Assembly: GCA_947453625.1 (NCBI GenBank)
Contig: CANGHK010000017.1
Span: 22,912 to 86,911, forward strand
Length of the DNA stretch: 64,000 bases
Direction: 5' to 3'
From: Burkholderiales bacterium
Lineage (GTDB): Bacteria > Pseudomonadota > Gammaproteobacteria > Burkholderiales > Burkholderiaceae_C
The first letter of the stretch is position 1, and every line of letters starts with the position of its first letter. The notes under the pieces are model-generated. The model had not been told where the DNA came from. It made no database searches and worked only from the letters and a program-made list of their open reading frames with translations. A program made the translations under genes and the position numbers. Shown in pieces: positions 48,891-56,908 of the stretch.

Positions 48891-49721
48891 TCATGGCAGC
48901 CAATCCAATTCGTGGCGGCGATTTTCTACATAGCCAAGGGTACCGCTTTCCAGTTCTATGCGCTCGTTGCGGGTTTCGTAGTCCCAGACATTCATCGTCA
49001 GCACGGTTCGCTTTGCGCGGCTTGGCGCGGCGGCTGGCAGCACGCTGTGGGCATAGCGGGCATCGAAGATGGCGACCCTGTTGGTGGCTGGAATCACCGC
49101 TTGGCCGAGTTCGGGGAACCATAGTCGACCGCCGTCGAGGCGGGGATCGACATCGAGATAGAACACCGCCGCGTAAGCGGGGAAACGAAACAGCCCTTTG
49201 GAGAATTCGAGGTACTCATCGCAGTCATAGTGCGTGAAGTGGTAGCGCCCCTTCTGGCCTTGGTGCAAGGGGCCGTCATTGATCCATGCATCGATGTGAT
49301 TGACCTGCTCTGCTTGTGCAAGCAGAAAGGCGAAACACTGATGCCAGATTCGATTGATCACCACGGCCTTCGCCTCTTGGATGCGGCGGATTTGCTGCTC
49401 GCTGGCTCGCGGAGCGCCACCAGTGGCCAAGGCCTCGAACGCGGCTTGTCCTTGGCGGTTGAAGCGGCTGCTGACGCCGACCTGAAGATCGGCATGGGCT
49501 TGCTGCAGATCGGCAAGCTCGGCGGCGTTCAACAAGCCGTCTTGCACTATCAGGCAGCGCTCGACGGCCCGCAACGCGTTGGCCTGGTAGCGATCTGGCA
49601 ACACGCGGTGTTGGGGCCCGCCGAAAGCCAGTTCCGGATGAGGGAGGGCCCAGTTGCGATGGACCTGCCGGATATCCCAGAGCGCACTGCCTCTGGCGGG
49701 GGTGGGGAGATCAGCGTTCAC
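48891..49721 (-). CDS. Putative 2OG-Fe(II) oxygenase A of the leftward operon
   Basis: A 276-residue protein with a jelly-roll core. The triad is H164 and D166 (FTHYDCDEYLEFS) and H225 (ARYAHSVLP), with an arginine (R235 or R238) before the last strand (TVLTMNVWDYETR). It is a paralogue of the next gene. Start GTG 49721 overlaps that gene's stop (GTGA), so the two are co-translated. The substrate is unknown; peptide hydroxylation is inferred from context only. Confidence 0.75.
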   Translation of the reverse strand: MNADLPTPARGSALWDIRQVHRNWALPHPELAFGGPQHRVLPDRYQANALRAVERCLIVQDGLLNAAELADLQQAHADLQVGVSSRFNRQGQAAFEALATGGAPRASEQQIRRIQEAKAVVINRIWHQCFAFLLAQAEQVNHIDAWINDGPLHQGQKGRYHFTHYDCDEYLEFSKGLFRFPAYAAVFYLDVDPRLDGGRLWFPELGQAVIPATNRVAIFDARYAHSVLPAAAPSRAKRTVLTMNVWDYETRNERIELESGTLGYVENRRHELDWLP

Positions 49722-50611
49722 AGCGATTTACCCAGTGCCATGAGCGTGCCATGGTCGATTGCAGGATAGTCCCAGGCGTTCAAAACCAGTACCGAGCGCA
49801 GATTGACTTCCTCCACCGTTGGCGGTCCATTGACGCCATGGACCATGCTGGGATCAAAGATCACCAGCCGGTTGGGGACGGCCTGGACGCGCTGGTTCAG
49901 ACCCTCGGGGTCGAACCAAGTGTGATGAACCTGTCCCTCGGGTTGGTGTATGTAGAGAATTGCGCCCCAGATCGGAAAACGCAGCAGCGGTTCCGGGTGC
50001 CAGAACTCCAGGTATTCATCGCTGTCGTAATGCCAGAAGTGGTAGTCATCCTTGCTCAGCGGCGCGGGGCTTCCGATCGGACCGGTGTTGATCCAGGCGT
50101 TGCAATGGACGATCGCCTCCGGCGGTGCCGTCAGGGGCAGCAGTTGTTTCAGCAGCGCGGGGATCACTGCGTCCAGCACCGTGTTGAGCTCTCGGGTCAG
50201 TTCATGGCCAAGGCCGCTGTCACTGAACTGATCGGACCGCGGCGTGGTGATGTACTGGCCCGCTTCGGTGCGCACAGTGCTGGGCCTGGACCACCCTTTA
50301 GTGGTCAGCGCCATGGCGCGGGCAAGCCGTTGCAGGTCTGAAAAAAACGGCGCCGGCAAGATGCCGTCCACCACCATCATGGCGCGACCGAAACGGCGGT
50401 GGCGATCAGCTTGCAGTTCAAGCGGAACTATTCTTGCCTCGCCATTTCCTACCTTGCCCTGGAACTTGGCAAGGCGTGACATCCTGTCCCAGCCGGGAGC
50501 CATTGGCGTCGAGTAGATCTTGCGCTGATTCGGTGAGGCATTTTGCGCGACGAAGGCCTTTGCGTTTGCCAAGACGGCGGCGTCTCTCATGGCCAAGTTG
50601 GCTTTGTACAT
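49718..50611 (-). CDS. Putative 2OG-Fe(II) oxygenase B of the leftward operon
   Basis: A 297-residue protein. The triad reads H194 and D196 (FWHYDSDEYLEFW) and H258 (PSMVHGV), with R272 (NLRSVLVLNAWDY). The HYD(S/C)DEYLEF motif is shared with its downstream paralogue, so the two arose by duplication and then diverged widely. The start ATG at 50611 has AGGA about eight bases upstream. It partly overlaps (25 bases) a small ORF on the same strand. Confidence 0.78.
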   Translation of the reverse strand: MYKANLAMRDAAVLANAKAFVAQNASPNQRKIYSTPMAPGWDRMSRLAKFQGKVGNGEARIVPLELQADRHRRFGRAMMVVDGILPAPFFSDLQRLARAMALTTKGWSRPSTVRTEAGQYITTPRSDQFSDSGLGHELTRELNTVLDAVIPALLKQLLPLTAPPEAIVHCNAWINTGPIGSPAPLSKDDYHFWHYDSDEYLEFWHPEPLLRFPIWGAILYIHQPEGQVHHTWFDPEGLNQRVQAVPNRLVIFDPSMVHGVNGPPTVEEVNLRSVLVLNAWDYPAIDHGTLMALGKSL

Positions 50612-50790
50612 TGGTTGGGTCCTGTGTGATCTTGCGCCGCAAGCGATGGAATGCCAGATTGGCAGTCATCGACAGTGAAAACAGTCAGGCCATCGACTTC
50701 GACCTTGGGCAAGACCTGCGCGCCAATGTTGGCGAATTGGTCATTCCTGGTGCGGGGGATGATGCCTGTACTCGCCAGCGCCTCGGTCAT
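50587..50790 (-). CDS. Small hypothetical protein inside the oxygenase operon
   Basis: A 67-codon frame whose ATG overlaps the stop of the upstream oxygenase (ATGA) and is preceded by GAGGG at six bases, so translation is plausible. It overlaps the next gene start by 25 bases. The C-terminal part is rich in Pro, Gly and polar residues (HTGPNQCTKPTWP), unlike a leader ending in Gly-Gly. I do not recognise it. It may be a spacer ORF that keeps ribosomes coupled, or a peptide substrate. It could also be non-functional. Confidence 0.4.
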   Translation of the reverse strand: MTEALASTGIIPRTRNDQFANIGAQVLPKVEVDGLTVFTVDDCQSGIPSLAAQDHTGPNQCTKPTWP

Positions 50791-51476
50791 GGCACACCCT
50801 CGCTGGCGCTGCGCGTGAGCACAATGTTCACGCTGATCGCCACCCGCTCGCCATCGACCTGCTGCACTGCCACCGCATGCTCCAGCCAGGAGGGAAACAG
50901 CAACAGCTGCCCCGCGCGAGGCTGCATCACTTGCTCAGCCTCTGTCCATCGGCTCGCGGCCTTGAACAATTCATGGCGACTGGCCATCATCAAGGGCTCC
51001 AGCGGGGAATGCAGGATCAGCGCTGCAGAACCTGCAGCCGCCTCGACATGGTAGACACCGCTTATCTCGCTGTTTTCATGACGATGGGCCGCATGCTGGC
51101 TCCAACGCTTGCCTACCGTGCCAAAAAAACTGCTCAGCACCGGGCGCCAACCCGCCAGCACCCGAACCTGGCGCAAGTAGGCCTCTGCCTCCTTCAGAAT
51201 CCATGACCGCAGCGCAGCGCAGCGGGGGTCGTCGCCCAAGGGATAGTTGCTGGCATAGGTTGTGTAGCCATTGGGGTAACCACCGGCGGTGAAGTCCTGG
51301 TCAAGGCGACAGGCATCGCGGATGGCCTGTGCCAGCGCGGCGTTGGCGCTGGCATCGATGCCGCTGACTGCGCTGTCCGAAAAGGCATCCGCTCGCCAAA
51401 GCAGGGTTGGGAACAAGCCATTGAGACCAGGCTCGATTCCACGGGCAGACGCCAGCATGCCAGAGGAATCAGCCAT
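50787..51476 (-). CDS. TIGR02466-like putative 2OG-Fe(II) oxygenase
   Basis: A 229-residue protein with the hallmark HRHENSEISGVYHV (H131-V144), then SPLEPLMMASRHELF, AGQLLLFPSWLEHAV (H200) and R211 in GERVAISVNI. This pattern, with H-x-H and a surface-loop His and Arg, is that of the PF13759/TIGR02466 oxygenase family, common next to peptide and glycan loci. It is the first gene of the leftward operon; a homologue is at 55631. Substrate unknown. Confidence 0.82.
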   Translation of the reverse strand: MADSSGMLASARGIEPGLNGLFPTLLWRADAFSDSAVSGIDASANAALAQAIRDACRLDQDFTAGGYPNGYTTYASNYPLGDDPRCAALRSWILKEAEAYLRQVRVLAGWRPVLSSFFGTVGKRWSQHAAHRHENSEISGVYHVEAAAGSAALILHSPLEPLMMASRHELFKAASRWTEAEQVMQPRAGQLLLFPSWLEHAVAVQQVDGERVAISVNIVLTRSASEGVP

Positions 51477-52062
51477 TCAGCGGCCTGCTGGCTGACCTGT
51501 CTGCACCCTGCGCACGGCCGGTATGGCAGACGGCGGTCGGTCTGCGAAAAATACAACAAAATGATAATTAAACATATTTTTACACTTTAAAAGAATGCAA
51601 TGCATGGTTCTGCATCATCAATGGGCGTGCTGCGGGTTTTCACGCCTGCTTGGGCCGCGATTGATTGTGTTTTGTACACGGTTATAAAAAACTCAGCTAT
51701 TCAAGCCCTGCGAGCAGTTCGAAGCCCTGTCGGGTCGATGTTCGCAGAGCCACTTTGCCACGAATCAAGTATCTGATTCGCGTCTGCAGACAATGTGATT
51801 TCGATGTTAGCATACCAGCTTTATCAATTTTATCTCATAAACCATAATTGAATCCGGAAGTTGCCTCGGTCGCGCTGACGCAGGCGTCGGTGCTGAACTG
51901 GTTCTTGGCCTGGCAACGGATCGGTCCGGGCACGCGCTTGGGCCATGCGCTGAGCAGGCCATGTTTCAGCCGCTTCCTGGCCTGCGTGCTGCGGGTGTCG
52001 CGGGACAGGATAGTCCTTGCTCGGAGTAAGCCTTCTTGATTTCCCATTTGCCTGCTGAGCCG
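51477..52062. other. AT-rich divergent intergenic region
   Basis: About 590 bases without a supported gene lie between the leftward oxygenase operon and the rightward coiled-coil gene. AT-rich tracts occur at 51545-51600 and 51780-51850. TTGATT (51661-51666), 16 bases, TATAAA (51683-51688) is a candidate rightward promoter. ATGCA-TGGTTC-TGCAT (51603-51618) is a small stem-loop. Confidence 0.5.
51661..51688 (+). promoter_or_regulatory. Weak candidate promoter for the rightward genes
   Basis: TTGATT and TATAAA are separated by 16 bases. The distance to the coiled-coil gene is about 375 bases, so the leader would be long. The assignment rests only on the two hexamers in AT-rich DNA. Confidence 0.3.
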
Positions 52063-52749
52063 ATGATCCCTCCCGTTACTGCCGCGCTGGAAGAAGCCCT
52101 CGCGCTGGCCCAGGCCGAAGAGCGCAACATGAAGCGCGCGGTGCTGGCGCTGAGGACAGAACTTGAACTGTCGCACGCGGAAATACAGGCCGCCTCTGCC
52201 AGAGTTGCGCAGTCTTGTGTCGCCGAGGCTGGCCAACTCAAGGCCACCATAGGCGCCTTGCGCGAAGCATTGGAGCATGCCCATGTCGAACGCGAGGTGG
52301 CGGTCCAGAGAGAGCGGGCCAGCGCGCAACAGGAAGCGCAGATGCTGCGGGCCACGGCCTCGGCGCTGCGCGATGAACTCGAAAATTCGCGCATCGAGCG
52401 CGAACGCGCGCTGCAGGCGGATCGTGTCGCCGCCAGCGCGGAGGCACAGGAGTTGAGGGCGACCGTGACGGCCATTCGCGGTGAAATGGAGAGCCAGCGG
52501 GTCCACGCCGAGCAGGCCGTGCAGGCGGCAGTGGTGGCGTCTCATGGCGAAATCGTCCAACTCAGGCAGACGGTGACGAGTCTGCGCGAGGCAATGCAAA
52601 TGCTGCAGATCGACAACAACAACGCCATCACACGCGAGCAGCGGCTGTTTGCGGACGAAACCGCGCAGCTCAAGAACACCATCCAGGCGCTGCGCGATCA
52701 GACTGAGTGCTCGCGGCAGCCAATCCCTCAGTCCACTACCAGAACTTAA
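52063..52749 (+). CDS. Coiled-coil protein of tandem 36-residue repeats
   Basis: A 228-residue protein, almost entirely helical and without membrane helices. From about residue 18 it consists of five full repeats and a partial sixth, each exactly 36 residues. The pattern is A-E-A-x-x-L-R-A-T-x-x-A-L-R-x-E-x-E in the first half and a charged second half. The C terminus is basic/polar. Such regular coiled coils act as scaffolds or spacers. It ends 14 bases before the cyclase gene, so it may be its partner. No family is recognised. TTG 52036, with GGAG upstream, is an alternative start. Confidence 0.7.
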   Translation: MIPPVTAALEEALALAQAEERNMKRAVLALRTELELSHAEIQAASARVAQSCVAEAGQLKATIGALREALEHAHVEREVAVQRERASAQQEAQMLRATASALRDELENSRIERERALQADRVAASAEAQELRATVTAIRGEMESQRVHAEQAVQAAVVASHGEIVQLRQTVTSLREAMQMLQIDNNNAITREQRLFADETAQLKNTIQALRDQTECSRQPIPQSTTRT

Positions 52750-52763
52750 GGCATACGCTCAGC

Positions 52764-55058
52764 ATGGATGAAATTGCGCCTCCGGCCAAGACCGTGAAGA
52801 AATCCGGCGACCCTGCCGAAAGCCGCCGCCATCTGCGACGTCTGGAACTGCTGCTTGAAGTTACCCGCCGCATGGCGGGCTATGAAACGCTGGACGAAGT
52901 CCTGCGTGCTCTCGTCGAGATGACCACCAGCGAACTCAACGCCGAGCGCGGCTCGTTGTTCCTCAACGATCCCGACTCCAGCGAGTTGTATTCGAGAGTC
53001 GCGCAAGGTCAGGGTCAGCGGGAGATCCGCATCCTCAATACCAGCGGCATCGCCGGCTCGGTCTATACCTCGGGCCAGGCCCTGATCATCCACGACCCCT
53101 ATGCCGACCAGAGGTTCAACCGTACGGTCGATGAGCAGACGGGATTCATGACCCGTAATATCCTTTGCGTGCCTATCAAGACTGTCAAGGGCGAGATCAT
53201 CGGTGTTGCCCAGACGCTCAACAAGCGCAGCGGGCAATTCACCAAGTCTGATCTGGTGATGCTGGAGGCGATGACCAGCCAGGGCACATTGGCGCTGCAA
53301 AGCGCCCGGTTCATCGAGCGCATGAAGGCGATCCGGCTTCAGGAGATGGAGTTCATCGACGTCGTGTCCGAGGTGACGGCCGACATCAAACTCGGATCGC
53401 TGCTGCAAAAGGTCATGGGCGAGGCGACGCGGTTGCTCAACGCTGAACGCTCCACGCTGTTTCTCAATGACGAAAAGACCAACGAACTCTGGTCTGAAGT
53501 GGGCCAAGGGCTTGCGTCGATGCAGATCCGTCTGCCCAACCACATGGGTATCGCAGGCGCGGTGTTCAAGGCCGGCAAGTCGATCAACATCCCCTACGCC
53601 TATGCCGATCTGCGCTTCAACCCCGCGTTCGACAAGAAGACGGGTTACTTCACGCGCTCTATCCTGTGTGTACCCATCATCAACAAGATCGGGGCGGTCA
53701 TCGGTGTCACACAGGTTCTGAACAAGCGCGGCGGATCGTTCAGCAACGAGGATGAATCGCGATTGCGGGCCTTCACGGCGCAGATCTCGATCGCGTTGGA
53801 AAATGCCAAGTTGTTTGCCGATGTGCAAAATATGAAGAATTACAACGATGCCATGCTGGAATCGATGTCGAATGGTGTAATCACGCTGGATGAATCAGAA
53901 AAAATAATCACGTGCAATGCGGCCGGCCTGAAGATTTTCAATGTCGGTTCTGCACAGATCCTGCAGCGCAGTGCTGCCGAATTTCTTGCCGGAGCCAACG
54001 CCTGGCTGCTGGAAAAACTTCAGCGGGTGGCCGAGACACAGACCGCTGAAATCATGATGGATGCCGAACTGGCGGTCGGCGACGAGCGGGTGTCCGTCAA
54101 CCTGACCTTCCAGCCCCTGCTTTCCTCGGAGCACAAGCGGATCGGCAGCATGATCTTGCTCGAGAACATCTCCAGCGAGAAACGTCTGAAGTCGACCATG
54201 TCGCGCTACATGGACCCGGGCATCGCTGACCAGATGCTGGCTTCGGGGGCCGAGATGTTGGGTGGCCAAAACGTAGTGGCTACCGTCTTGTTCTCCGATG
54301 TCCGCAGTTTCACGACCATCACCGAACAACTCGGCGCGCAAGGCACGGTGGCGCTGTTGAATGAATATTTCACCTTGATGGTGGATTGCATCCAGCGCGA
54401 GGAGGGCATGCTCGACAAGTTCATCGGCGATGCCATCATGGCGGCTTTCGGCATTCCGGTCGGACACACCGACGACGCCGACCGCGCGGTCCGCACGACC
54501 ATCGCGATGATGAGGGAACTCAGTGCCTGGAACAAGGCCAGGGTTGCCGAAGGGAAAATGACGGTCGACATCGGCATCGGCCTCAACACCGACAACGTGG
54601 TATCGGGCAACATCGGCTCGAAGAAGCGGATGGACTACACGATCATCGGCGACGGGGTCAATCTTGCGGCGCGGCTGGAGTCAGCCTGCAAGCAATACGG
54701 TGCCCACATACTGATCAGTGAGTTCACGTTCAAGGCGCTGCGCGGCACCTACTACACGCGCGAGCTCGATCTGGTGGTCGTCAAGGGCAAGACCCAGCCG
54801 GTGGCGATCTATGAACTCATGGATTACCACACCGAGGAGACCTACCCGAACATGATCGACGCGTTGGGCCATTTCCGCAACGGGCTGGCCAAATACCGTC
54901 AGAAGAAGTGGACGGATGCCAAAGCGGCCTTCAATGCCGTGTTGTCCCTCAATGACCGGGACCAGGCGGCCAAGCTCTACATCGAGCGCATCGATCACTT
55001 CATCGCCAACCCGCCCGCCAGCGAATGGGCCGGGGTCTGGGTCATGGAGTCGAAATAG
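52764..55058 (+). CDS. GAF-GAF-PAS class III adenylate/guanylate cyclase
   Basis: The 764-residue cytoplasmic protein has two GAF domains (about 45-190 and 215-370), a PAS-like region (about 385-480) and a class III cyclase domain. The cyclase has metal aspartates D512 (FSDVRSFTTIT) and D556 (DKFIGDAIMAAFG), substrate residues K552 and T626 (YTIIGDGVN), and N633 and R637. The K/T pair is of the adenylate-cyclase IIIb type seen in Anabaena CyaB1-like proteins. GAF domains may sense cyclic nucleotides or small ligands. It would supply cAMP in the export locus, and the CNB protein at 56366 is a plausible reader. Confidence 0.9.
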   Translation: MDEIAPPAKTVKKSGDPAESRRHLRRLELLLEVTRRMAGYETLDEVLRALVEMTTSELNAERGSLFLNDPDSSELYSRVAQGQGQREIRILNTSGIAGSVYTSGQALIIHDPYADQRFNRTVDEQTGFMTRNILCVPIKTVKGEIIGVAQTLNKRSGQFTKSDLVMLEAMTSQGTLALQSARFIERMKAIRLQEMEFIDVVSEVTADIKLGSLLQKVMGEATRLLNAERSTLFLNDEKTNELWSEVGQGLASMQIRLPNHMGIAGAVFKAGKSINIPYAYADLRFNPAFDKKTGYFTRSILCVPIINKIGAVIGVTQVLNKRGGSFSNEDESRLRAFTAQISIALENAKLFADVQNMKNYNDAMLESMSNGVITLDESEKIITCNAAGLKIFNVGSAQILQRSAAEFLAGANAWLLEKLQRVAETQTAEIMMDAELAVGDERVSVNLTFQPLLSSEHKRIGSMILLENISSEKRLKSTMSRYMDPGIADQMLASGAEMLGGQNVVATVLFSDVRSFTTITEQLGAQGTVALLNEYFTLMVDCIQREEGMLDKFIGDAIMAAFGIPVGHTDDADRAVRTTIAMMRELSAWNKARVAEGKMTVDIGIGLNTDNVVSGNIGSKKRMDYTIIGDGVNLAARLESACKQYGAHILISEFTFKALRGTYYTRELDLVVVKGKTQPVAIYELMDYHTEETYPNMIDALGHFRNGLAKYRQKKWTDAKAAFNAVLSLNDRDQAAKLYIERIDHFIANPPASEWAGVWVMESK

Positions 55059-55373
55059 GCTGCCGCCGCAGGCGGGCGGGAGGGTGGGCAGTACAGGTCA
55101 CTCCACGTTGCGTGATGTGCAGTGAGCCGTCAAGCGAAAATCGCGGGCCAATGCCACCTGACACGCCCGTGGGATCGACCTCATCGTGGGGGAAATCGGA
55201 CATGCCCGGATCTGTGCCGGGTCGTCGGGCAATGGCTACCGTTGCGATCGAAATTATGGTAAAAACGGCGCTTTCAACGAGTTAATAATTTAATCGCTGG
55301 ATCTCAGCATGCAAGCTGGCGGTCTGGCGCGCTTGAGTCCGCACCGCGTGCCTGTCGAGGACGGGAGGAGACC
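55059..55373. other. Intergenic gap before the small ORF and oxygenase
   Basis: About 315 bases without a supported gene. A TTAATAATTTAAT tract at 55282-55294 is the only AT-rich island, and may hold a -10 box. No clear terminator follows the cyclase gene. Confidence 0.45.
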
Positions 55374-55631
55374 ATGGAAATTTCAAACCCTGCAAAGTAC
55401 TGGAACACTCTCTCACCCCAAATGCGCGTCGATCGGCTTGGGAGGGAGGCCGCCGACAATGGGCTGGCTGAGACCGGTGATCTGCCGATGCAAACAGTCG
55501 AACACCCGCCCACCCGTCTCGCGCTCGACATGCTCAGGACACTTCTCGATTCGATCGCTGCGGGGGTGGCGAAGGGGCGGCCTCTGCACCTCTTTGGTCT
55601 TGAAAGCGCGGGCCGGACGGGGTCGGGCTGA
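55374..55631 (+). CDS. Small hypothetical protein, possible second peptide substrate
   Basis: An 85-residue frame with a very strong ribosome-binding site (GGGAGGAGACC before ATG). Its stop shares a base with the oxygenase start at 55631. It begins MEISNPAKYWNTLSPQMRVD and ends in a Gly/Ser/Arg-rich tail (ESAGRTGSG). There is no Gly-Gly leader and it is unlike Nif11. It may be a second substrate, a leader-type accessory, or a partner of the oxygenase. I do not recognise the family. Confidence 0.55.
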   Translation: MEISNPAKYWNTLSPQMRVDRLGREAADNGLAETGDLPMQTVEHPPTRLALDMLRTLLDSIAAGVAKGRPLHLFGLESAGRTGSG

Positions 55632-56320
55632 TGGGAACGCTGGAACCTTGTTTCTGCAGTTGGATCTGGCGCGAGCGAATCGGCGACAGCGTCATCAACC
55701 GCGGGCTCATCGACGCGATGGACGAGTTGCGAGGTCTCGACCGCAGCGTCAACGGCGGGCATTACCCCAATGGCTACACGAGTTACCACGCCAAGATGCG
55801 CCCTGAACATCACCCCTCGATTCGGCCCTTGGCAGCTCGCATCCTGCTGTCGGCAGAGCAGTTCTTGACGACCATGGGTCTGGATCGCTCCCTCGCGCTC
55901 AGGCTGAGCCTGACCGACCTGTTCTTCAACGTCAATGGCCAGCACAGCAGCCATGCCCGACATCGTCACGGCGATTCAGAAGTCAGTGGCGTGTACTACG
56001 TCAAAGCCCCTGCGGACGGCGCCACGATTGGTTTCACCTCGCCACTGGATCCGCTGATGATGGCCAGTCGCCTGGATGCCTTCGAGCCGGATTCGCCCTG
56101 GACAAGCATCCACCACGCGCACCAACCGCAAGACGGCGATCTGCTGCTTTTTCCGTCCTGGCTGCTGCACGAGGTTTCGCTGCAGACCGCTGCCGTTGAG
56201 CGTCGATCGTTCGGCATCAACCTGTCGCTGAGCCGATGGCGTGACCAGGAGCGGGAAACCGGGCTGCACGCGCGCGAACTCGTCGCGCTCGGTGGTCATG
56301 AGCAGCGCAGTCTTTTCTGA
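55631..56320 (+). CDS. TIGR02466-like putative 2OG-Fe(II) oxygenase (second copy)
   Basis: A 229-residue homologue of the gene at 50787. It has the same GHYPNGYTSY element near 43, HRHGDSEVSGVYYV (111-124), SPLDPLMMASRLDAF, GDLLLFPSWLLHEV (H180) and an Arg pair near 191 (ERRSFGINLSL). It is coupled to the 85-residue ORF upstream, which shares its stop base with this start. It probably hydroxylates a cluster product; substrate unknown. Confidence 0.82.
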   Translation: MGTLEPCFCSWIWRERIGDSVINRGLIDAMDELRGLDRSVNGGHYPNGYTSYHAKMRPEHHPSIRPLAARILLSAEQFLTTMGLDRSLALRLSLTDLFFNVNGQHSSHARHRHGDSEVSGVYYVKAPADGATIGFTSPLDPLMMASRLDAFEPDSPWTSIHHAHQPQDGDLLLFPSWLLHEVSLQTAAVERRSFGINLSLSRWRDQERETGLHARELVALGGHEQRSLF

Positions 56321-56365
56321 TCCGCGCCTGAGCCGCGACCGACCCACCCGCCGCATGACCATGCC

Positions 56366-56893
56366 ATGAAAAAAGTTCTCTACATCCTGGGCCAACTGTC
56401 AGACAGTGACGTCGACTGGATCGCCCGCAACGGCCAACGTGTCAAGCATGGAAGAGGCGACGAACTGATCCGTCAGGGCGTGGCCAGTGCCCATCTGTAT
56501 TTCATCCTCGACGGCGAGGTGGCCATTCTCACGGCCAAGGGCTTCGAGCTCGCACGCATAGGGTCGGGCGAAATCCTGGGCGAGATGTCGCTGGTGGACT
56601 CGCGCCCGCCCTCGGCCAGTGCGGTGGTGATGGAGCAGGCCTATGTGCTGGCGCTGGAGAAGTCGGTACTTGGCCACAAGCTCGATAGTGACACCGGTTT
56701 TGCGGCGCGCTTCTACCGTGCCATTGCCATTTTCCTGTCCGAGCGCATGCGCAGCACCGTGAGTCGCATGGGCTATGGCGATGACACGCCTGAAGAAGGT
56801 GTCAAGGAAGATGAACTCGACATCCGGGTGCTCGACAACGTCCATCTGGCCGGCGCCCGTTTTGAGCGCTTGCTGCAAAAGCTGATGGGCTGA
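56366..56893 (+). CDS. Cyclic-nucleotide-binding domain protein
   Basis: This 175-residue protein consists mostly of one CNB domain. It has the barrel LIRQGVASAHLYFILDGEVAIL and the phosphate-binding cassette GEILGEMSLVDSRPPSASAVV near residues 70-92. The usual Arg that grips the cyclic phosphate (PRxA) is not in its standard place; the sequence reads RPPSAS, so ligand binding is uncertain. There is no DNA-binding helix-turn-helix, so it is not a CRP-type activator. It may regulate the exporters next to it. Confidence 0.85.
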   Translation: MKKVLYILGQLSDSDVDWIARNGQRVKHGRGDELIRQGVASAHLYFILDGEVAILTAKGFELARIGSGEILGEMSLVDSRPPSASAVVMEQAYVLALEKSVLGHKLDSDTGFAARFYRAIAIFLSERMRSTVSRMGYGDDTPEEGVKEDELDIRVLDNVHLAGARFERLLQKLMG

Positions 56894-56908
56894 ACGGACC
56901 GCTGTGCG

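Noticed and set aside
51665..51847. 60-codon frame in the AT-rich divergent region
   Set aside because: No ribosome-binding site, no Gly-Gly leader and no conserved pattern; it overlaps the candidate promoter.
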